A stretch of DNA of 6,910 bases, from contig CAMURM010000079.1 of assembly GCA_947097535.1 (NCBI GenBank), positions 1-6,910 of the forward strand, written 5' to 3'. The notes below the pieces were generated by a model. It was not told the origin of the DNA and did not search any database. It saw only the letters and a program-made list of their open reading frames with translations. Below are positions 5,424-6,910 of this stretch, piece by piece (position 1 is the first letter of the stretch; each line of letters opens with the position of its first letter). The position numbers and the translations under genes are program-made. The DNA comes from an uncultured Selenomonas sp. GTDB taxonomy: Bacteria; Bacillota; Negativicutes; Selenomonadales; Selenomonadaceae.

Positions 5424-6437
5424 ATGGAAAAGAATTTGACGGAAAAACCGCTCATCGGCGTGCCCATGGGCGATCCCGCCGGTGTCGGTGCGGAGATCAC
5501 GGTCAAGTCCCTGCTCGACAAGAAGGTGACGGACGTCGCGAAGGTCATCGTCGTCGGCGACAAGGGCGTGGTGGAGCAGGCGATCGCTGTCTGCAGAGCA
5601 ACGGCGAGCCTGCGGACGCTGGAAAAGCCCGGCGATGCCGTCGATGAAGAGGGCGTCATCAACCTCATCGACCTCAAGAACGTCGACATGGGAAGCCTGA
5701 AGATGGGCGAAGTGCAGGCGATGTGCGGGCAGGCGGCGTTCGACTACATCAAGAAGTGCGTGGAGCTCGCGATGGCGCATGAGATCGACGCGATTGCCAC
5801 GACGCCGATCAACAAGGAGTCGCTGCGCGCGGCAAAGATCGACTACATCGGCCATACGGAGATCCTCGGTGGCCTGTCGAACTCCCGCGATCCGCTGACG
5901 ATGTTCGAAGTCGACGAGATGCGCGTCTTCTTCCTCACGCGCCACATGTCGCTGCGCGATGCCTGCGACGCGATCACGAAGGAGCGCGTGCTCGAATACA
6001 TCCGTCGCTGCACGAAGGCTCTGAAGCAGCTCGGCGTCGAGGGCAAGATGGCGGTCGCAGGGCTCAATCCGCACTCGGGTGAGCACGGTCTCTTCGGCTG
6101 GGAAGAAGTCAGGGAGATCGCGCCAGCCGTCGAGGAAGCGCAGAAGGAAGACTACGATGTGGTAGGCCCGATCGGTCCCGATTCCGTCTTTCATCAGGCG
6201 CTGCAGGGGCGCTATCAGGCGGTGCTTTCGCTCTATCACGACCAGGGGCACATCGCGACGAAGACGTACGACTTCGAGCGCACGATCGCCGTCACGCTCG
6301 ACATGCCGTTCCTGCGCACGTCGGTCGACCACGGCACGGCCTTCGACATCGCCGGCAAGGGCATCGTGAGCGCCGTGAGCATGGTGGAAGCGATCCGCCT
6401 CGCGGCAAAGTACGCCCCGAATTTCAAGGAAGGCTGA
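5424..6437 (+). CDS. pdxA: PdxA2-type 4-phospho-D-threonate / 4-hydroxythreonine-4-phosphate dehydrogenase
   Basis: A 337-residue metal-dependent NAD dehydrogenase of the PdxA family, of normal length. GDPAGVGAE (residues 16-24) opens the protein. GHTE (143-146) is the substrate-binding motif. The likely metal ligands are His174 (LTRHMS), His217 (GLNPHSGEHG) and His272 (YHDQGH). DHGTAFDIAGKG (302-313) closes the active site. True PdxA works in vitamin B6 synthesis. The copy next to an acid-sugar kinase, called PdxA2, instead oxidises and decarboxylates 4-phospho-D-threonate to dihydroxyacetone phosphate and CO2. The operon (regulator, kinase, permease) supports the PdxA2 role, which is inference from context. 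The ATG at 5424 is chosen for AGGAG at 5409-5413 and for the family-like start. The in-frame upstream extension to 5340 overlaps the kinase by 53 bases and adds no conserved residues. An in-frame GTG at 5418 is a weaker alternative. Confidence 0.92.
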   Translation: MEKNLTEKPLIGVPMGDPAGVGAEITVKSLLDKKVTDVAKVIVVGDKGVVEQAIAVCRATASLRTLEKPGDAVDEEGVINLIDLKNVDMGSLKMGEVQAMCGQAAFDYIKKCVELAMAHEIDAIATTPINKESLRAAKIDYIGHTEILGGLSNSRDPLTMFEVDEMRVFFLTRHMSLRDACDAITKERVLEYIRRCTKALKQLGVEGKMAVAGLNPHSGEHGLFGWEEVREIAPAVEEAQKEDYDVVGPIGPDSVFHQALQGRYQAVLSLYHDQGHIATKTYDFERTIAVTLDMPFLRTSVDHGTAFDIAGKGIVSAVSMVEAIRLAAKYAPNFKEG

Positions 6438-6484
6438 CGGGGCGATTCCGTAAAATAATTTCATGAACAAGGAGATGAATCCTC

Positions 6485-6910
6485 ATGGCTGCAGAAACGC
6501 AAATCCTCATAGGTCTTGGCATTGGTATTGCCTGCCTGATTTTCATGATTATGAAGACCAAGATTCACACGTTTCTGGCGTTGATCTTGGCAACCGTACT
6601 CGTCGGCGTGATCGGCGGCATCGAATTCAAGCAGATCGTCGCGAGCATCACGAAGGGCTTCGGCGGCACGCTCGGAAGCATCGGCCATCATTGGCTTCGG
6701 CGTCATGATGGGCCAGCTCTTCGAGGTTTCCGGCGCCGCAAAGCGCATGGCGCTGTGCTTCCTCAAGCTCTTCGGCAAGGGGCGCGAGGAGATCGCCATG
6801 GCTCTGACGGGCTTCCTCGTTTCCATTCCGATTTTCTGTGATTCGGGCTTCGTCATCCTGACGCCTCTGGCAAAGGCGATTTCCACGGAAACGCGCAAGT
6901 CCATCGTCTC
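6485..6910 (+). pseudogene. GntP-family permease, frameshifted and cut by the window edge
   Basis: The N-terminus of a gluconate:H+ symporter (GntP) family membrane protein, here presumably the importer of the four-carbon acid. The first frame, from ATG 6485 (AAGGAG at 6469-6474), gives two hydrophobic segments (about residues 6-24 and 28-46) and runs to GGTLGSIG near 6685. There it turns into non-family sequence and stops at 6841. Reading on from 6687 in the next frame restores a clear family match, IIGFGVMMGQLFEVSGAAKR and then SIPIFCDSGFVILTPLAKAI, open to the window end. Dropping one C from GGCC at 6683-6686 joins the two halves exactly as SIGIIGFG. Either the gene carries a one-base insertion or the sequence has an error there. 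The rest is otherwise well preserved, so any inactivation would be recent. It lies 47 bases after pdxA in the same operon. Confidence 0.8.

Noticed and set aside
5382..6470. Long minus-strand open frame opposite pdxA
   Set aside because: Its composition is antisense-like and no motif or ribosome site is seen. The + strand encodes a full PdxA-family protein with all key residues.

Overview
The window is G+C-rich and densely coding. Every supported gene is on the + strand. The gene content suggests an anaerobic Firmicute, most likely a G+C-rich Negativicute of the Selenomonas type. The reasons are a SCIFF six-cysteine ranthipeptide locus with its radical SAM maturase, strong Shine-Dalgarno sites of the AAGGAG type, and an acid-sugar catabolic operon of a kind seen in many bacteria. 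The taxonomic placement is inference.

Region 1 (1-1411) is the end of a sugar-modification type cluster. It holds the C-terminal part of a radical SAM/SPASM (twitch) enzyme, cut by the window edge, which overlaps by 26 bases an NAD-dependent extended SDR (sugar-nucleotide epimerase/dehydratase family). Region 2 (1381-3112) is the SCIFF locus. A good sigma-70 promoter lies inside the 3' end of the SDR gene and is followed by scfA (49 aa precursor with six Cys). A 14-bp perfect hairpin with a U-rich 3' side comes next, then scfB (464 aa thioether-forming maturase), and a long strong terminator.

Region 3 (3113-3331) is A+T-rich and non-coding. It contains a compact element made of nested and adjacent inverted repeats (3141-3238). 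A perfect-consensus promoter (TTGACA, 17 bp, TATAAT) follows, with tandem 10-bp repeats that may be a DeoR operator. Region 4 (3332-6910) is a catabolic operon: a DeoR-family regulator, a four-carbon acid sugar kinase (former DUF1537), a PdxA2-type dehydrogenase, and a GntP-family permease that runs off the window.

Together the Region 4 genes fit uptake of a four-carbon sugar acid, phosphorylation at C4, and oxidative decarboxylation to dihydroxyacetone phosphate. The best substrate guess is D-threonate. The permease reading frame is broken by what looks like a single extra C near 6685-6686. This is either a real inactivating mutation or a sequencing error. I see no rRNA, tRNA, CRISPR array, transposase or phage gene.
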